Assembly: GCA_002390205.1 (NCBI GenBank)
Contig: DGOV01000022.1
Span: 1 to 8,717 of the forward strand
Source: Proteobacteria bacterium UBA4457
GTDB taxonomy: Bacteria; Pseudomonadota; Gammaproteobacteria; Ga0077536
Reading direction: 5' to 3'
Length of the DNA: 8,717 nt
Shown: positions 6,935 to 8,717 of the stretch, piece after piece
How positions within the stretch are numbered: the stretch's first letter is position 1
Layout of the letters: every line of letters begins with the position of its first letter
Notes under the pieces: model-generated
What the model saw: only the letters and a program-made list of their open reading frames with translations
What the model was told of the DNA's origin: nothing
Databases searched by the model: none
Translations under genes and position numbers: made by a program

Positions 6935-6940
6935 TATAAT
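6935..6940 (+). promoter_or_regulatory. Possible tyrS -10 box
   Basis: A perfect TATAAT lies 59 bases before the tyrS start, in the 124-base divergent mepM/tyrS gap. No good -35 box lies 16-18 bases upstream (TGTAAC at 6912-6917). A second option is TTGAGA at 6889-6894 with TGTAAC as a weak -10. I see no clear promoter for the - strand peptidase gene, although it must start in this gap. Confidence 0.4.
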
Positions 6941-6946
6941 ATCATC

Positions 6947-6966
6947 AGAATCTAATTTAGAATCTA
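6947..6966 (+). repeat. Direct 8-bp repeat and short palindrome in the tyrS leader
   Basis: AGAATCTA occurs at 6947-6954 and again at 6959-6966, a 12-base period. The overlapping TCTAATTTAGA (6951-6961) is an 11-base palindrome about a central T. The position just after the candidate -10 box would suit an operator or a small leader hairpin, but no known binding motif is recognised. Confidence 0.5.
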
Positions 6967-6984
6967 GTGAAGTCGCTTTAACCT

Positions 6985-6991
6985 AAAAGGA
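6985..6991 (+). promoter_or_regulatory. Strong ribosome binding site supporting the TTG start of tyrS
   Basis: AAAAGGA ends 8 bases before the TTG at 7000. It is the best Shine-Dalgarno sequence in the window. The in-frame ATG at 7024 has no comparable site. Confidence 0.75.
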
Positions 6992-6999
6992 CCAAAGAT

Positions 7000-8202
7000 T
7001 TGACGTCTCAAACCAACGAGCAGATGGACCTTATAACCAGAGGTACTATCGATATTTTAAGGGAAGAGGAGCTTTTAGAGCACCTTGCTAAGAAGAAAAT
7101 TCTAACAGTTAAGGCTGGCTTTGATCCTACAGCTCCAGATCTGCATCTGGGGCATACCGTTCTTTTGAATAAAATGCGTCATTTTCAAGATTTAGGTCAT
7201 GAAATTTGCTTTTTGATAGGAGACTTTACCGGAATGATCGGCGATCCTTCTGGTAAAATTGCTACAAGGCCAGCTCTCACTTCCGAAGAGGTCACTGAAA
7301 ACGCGGCCACTTATAAGGAACAAGTGTTCAAAGTTTTAGACTCCCAACTAACGAGTGTGCGATTCAATTCAGAATGGATGAATAAGGTAAGTTCGGCCGA
7401 GCTTGTGAAAATTGCATCTAATCAGACCGTAGCTCGTATGCTTGAGCGCGATGATTTTCAGAAGCGCTATAAACAGGAACAACCGATCGCAATTCACGAG
7501 TTTTTATATCCTTTAATACAGGCTTATGATTCTGTAGCTTTGCGTGCAGATGTTGAGTTAGGAGGGACTGATCAGAAGTTTAACTTGCTGCTTGGTCGAC
7601 AATTGCAACAGTCTTTTGGGCTTAAGCCACAGGTCGTTATAACAATGCCTCTACTTGAAGGAACTGATGGCATCCATAAAATGTCTAAGTCCTTAAATAA
7701 TTTTATAGGAATTAGTGAGCCGGCTAACCAAATGTTTGGCAAGATTATGGGGATATCTGACGATCTTATGTGGCGATACTTTGAGCTATTAAGCTTTAAA
7801 GAGCTAACTGAGATCAGCAACTTAAAGGAAAGTACTCTGAACGGCAGAAATCCGCGGGATATCAAGTTTGAATTGGCAGGTGAGCTAGTCGCGCGTTTTC
7901 ATAGCCAAAAACAAGCTAGGGATTCCCATGAGGCATTTGTCCGGCAGTTTAGCAAAGGTCTTATTCCCGAAGACGTGCCGGAGCACCAAGTAGAGGCAAA
8001 GGATGGTCTATGCAGCCTCGTATCTACTATGAAAGAAATAGGATTGTGTGCCAGCACCTCCGAAGGTCGCAGGTTAATCACGCAGGGAGCGGTAAAGTTA
8101 GATGGTCAGGTAGTAGAGAATATTGACTGTAGTCTAGTCGCGAACACTGAAACTCTAATCCAAGCCGGCAAGCGCAGGTTTGGACGGGTGACTGTTGTTT
8201 AA
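7000..8202 (+). CDS. tyrS: Tyrosine--tRNA ligase (TyrZ type)
   Basis: Class I aminoacyl-tRNA synthetase that charges tRNA-Tyr with tyrosine. The 400-residue product has the KAGFDPTAPDLHLGH segment with the HIGH-type motif HLGH (49-52), GDFTGMIGDPSGK (74-86), the tyrosine-site region ending ELGGTDQKFN (186-195), a canonical KMSKS (227-231), and a C-terminal S4-like RNA-binding domain (about 336-398). The true KMSKS and the length are typical of the TyrZ branch found in Pseudomonas rather than the E. coli type. Start: TTG at 7000 is preceded by AAAAGGA at good spacing and matches the family N-terminus; ATG at 7024 would remove 8 residues and lacks a ribosome site. It lies directly upstream of the rRNA operon and no intrinsic terminator follows it, so some read-through into the rRNA region is possible. 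Confidence 0.96.
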   Translation: MTSQTNEQMDLITRGTIDILREEELLEHLAKKKILTVKAGFDPTAPDLHLGHTVLLNKMRHFQDLGHEICFLIGDFTGMIGDPSGKIATRPALTSEEVTENAATYKEQVFKVLDSQLTSVRFNSEWMNKVSSAELVKIASNQTVARMLERDDFQKRYKQEQPIAIHEFLYPLIQAYDSVALRADVELGGTDQKFNLLLGRQLQQSFGLKPQVVITMPLLEGTDGIHKMSKSLNNFIGISEPANQMFGKIMGISDDLMWRYFELLSFKELTEISNLKESTLNGRNPRDIKFELAGELVARFHSQKQARDSHEAFVRQFSKGLIPEDVPEHQVEAKDGLCSLVSTMKEIGLCASTSEGRRLITQGAVKLDGQVVENIDCSLVANTETLIQAGKRRFGRVTVV

Positions 8203-8269
8203 CCCTTGGATATAACCTATTGATAAAAATGAATTATTCTGCCTATCATGTCCGAATTATAGGAAGATA

Positions 8270-8297
8270 CTAATTAATATTAAATAAATGTGGTTTA
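8270..8297 (+). promoter_or_regulatory. A+T-rich UP-like element upstream of the rRNA promoter
   Basis: The stretch just upstream of the -35 box is nearly pure A/T (TAATTAATATTAAATAAATG). It sits where the RNA polymerase alpha subunit contacts strong rRNA promoters. Called from position and composition only; Fis sites were not identified. Confidence 0.6.
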
Positions 8298-8301
8298 TGG
8301 G

Positions 8302-8329
8302 TTGACGATTAGTTCCGGCTGCGTATAAT
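8302..8329 (+). promoter_or_regulatory. rRNA operon P1-type sigma-70 promoter
   Basis: TTGACG (8302-8307) and a perfect TATAAT (8324-8329) are separated by 16 bases, the slightly short spacer common at rRNA promoters. The G+C-rich discriminator ACGCGC follows directly, the feature associated with stringent (ppGpp/DksA) control and growth-rate dependence. Transcription should start near 8336-8338. No second tandem promoter is evident closer to the 16S gene. Confidence 0.88.
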
Positions 8330-8336
8330 ACGCGCT

Positions 8337-8514
8337 CTCTCGGGGAGTAACCTCTTCGATGTTCTTTAAAAATATGTCCATTAAAGTAATTTGTGTGGGC
8401 GCTTACGATATGATTAGTATCATCAGTTAACCCTGATGAGCGAATTGGATACGTAAGTGTCACAATGAACTTGTCAATTCAAAATTAGTCTGCATTTATG
8501 CAGGCGGACTCTTT
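8337..8514 (+). other. rRNA leader with boxB-like hairpin, boxA, boxC and processing stem
   Basis: The transcribed leader contains, in order, a short boxB-like hairpin (GAG 8345-8347 with CTC 8352-8354, extended by G-T pairs), boxA TGTTCTTTAAAA (8360-8371), and boxC TGTGTGGGCGCT (8392-8403). These are Nus-factor antitermination signals of rRNA operons. Further on are stems TCATCAG/CTGATGA (8420-8426 with 8433-8439), an enclosing CTTACG/CGTAAG (8402-8407 with 8452-8457), and AGTCTGC/GCGGACT (8487-8493 with 8504-8510) just before the 16S. The last may be the 5' half-region of the processing structure; its 3' partner would be outside the window. Confidence 0.75.
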
Positions 8515-8717
8515 TAAGTGAAGAGTTTGATCCTGGCTCAGATTGAACGCTGGCTGCATGCTTAACACATGCAAGTCGAACGAGAAAGTACCTTCGGGTG
8601 CGAGTATAGTGGCGGACGGGTGAGTAATGCATAGGAATCTGCCCAGTAGTGGGGGACAACTCGGGGAAACTCGAGCTAATACCGCATATTTCCTACGGGA
8701 GAAAGCCTTCGGGCGCT
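8515..8717 (+). rRNA. rrs: 16S ribosomal RNA, 5' part, cut by the window end
   Basis: The conserved bacterial 5' segment GAAGAGTTTGATCCTGGCTC starts at 8520, and alignment with E. coli numbering puts the mature 5' end near 8515. About 203 nt are present, through V1 and into V2. Recognisable blocks are AACACATGCAAGTCGAACG, GGCGGACGGGTGAGTAATGC and GCTAATACCGCATA, all consistent with Gammaproteobacteria. The helix CTCGGG-GAAA-CTCGAG forms properly. Two oddities are GGCTGC where GGCGGC is usual near E. coli position 41, and a shortened V2 hairpin AAAGCCTTCGGGCGCT. The remainder of the gene, any spacer tRNAs and 23S are outside the window. Confidence 0.98.

Noticed and set aside
8242..8263. CCTAT/ATAGG inverted repeat after tyrS as a terminator
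   Set aside because: A 5-bp A/T-containing stem with a 12-base loop and no T-run is too weak.
8257..8659. Two - strand frames over the rRNA leader and 16S
   Set aside because: They lie opposite an rRNA promoter, leader and 16S gene and have no protein-like features.
1..8717. CRISPR array, insertion sequence, tRNA, phage or toxin-antitoxin genes
   Set aside because: No spaced direct-repeat array, transposase, integrase, tRNA fold or small paired genes were found.

Overview
The window looks like chromosomal core sequence from a gammaproteobacterium of the broad Pseudomonas/Cellvibrio/OMG-type assemblage. The 16S rRNA 5' end is gammaproteobacterial. The run bactofilin - erpA - anmK - mepM-type peptidase - tyrS - 16S rRNA matches, from memory, the order around PA0664-PA0668 and the adjoining rRNA operon in Pseudomonas aeruginosa. 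Base composition is moderately A+T-rich (low-to-mid forties percent G+C by eye), unlike Pseudomonas itself, so a marine or host-associated relative is plausible. I do not assign a genus.

Layout: (1) positions 1-74 are an unassigned edge, possibly holding the last codons of a + strand gene. (2) On the - strand, read right to left, is a compact operon hemJ-thiD-thiE-hemL (3237 down to 75) with gaps of 5-10 bases: two tetrapyrrole enzymes flanking two thiamine enzymes. (3) A gene-free divergent region (3238-3466) leads to + strand bactofilin and erpA. (4) Convergent to erpA, on the - strand, are a membrane-anchored LysM/M23 endopeptidase and anmK, overlapping by 4 bases. (5) Divergent from the peptidase, on the + strand, is tyrS (TyrZ type, TTG start). 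(6) A 312-base gene-free stretch then holds a strong stringent-type rRNA promoter and a leader with boxA and boxC, followed by the first ~200 nt of 16S rRNA, cut by the window end.

How the genes fit together: HemL makes 5-aminolevulinate and HemJ oxidises protoporphyrinogen IX, so the first and penultimate parts of haem synthesis share one transcript with the HMP-P kinase and thiamine-phosphate synthase. The M23 endopeptidase opens peptidoglycan crosslinks and AnmK recycles the anhydro-MurNAc released by wall turnover, with a bactofilin scaffold gene nearby. ErpA delivers Fe-S clusters. TyrS and the rRNA operon are both growth-linked translation genes.

All complete genes look intact. I see no mobile element, CRISPR array, toxin system or obviously new system. 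The points worth a second look are small: a tandem 15-bp repeat covering the erpA ribosome binding site, the hemJ/thiDE-hemL junction without argC, a four-gene operon almost without Shine-Dalgarno sequences, repeats in the tyrS leader, and some 16S and rRNA-leader details.
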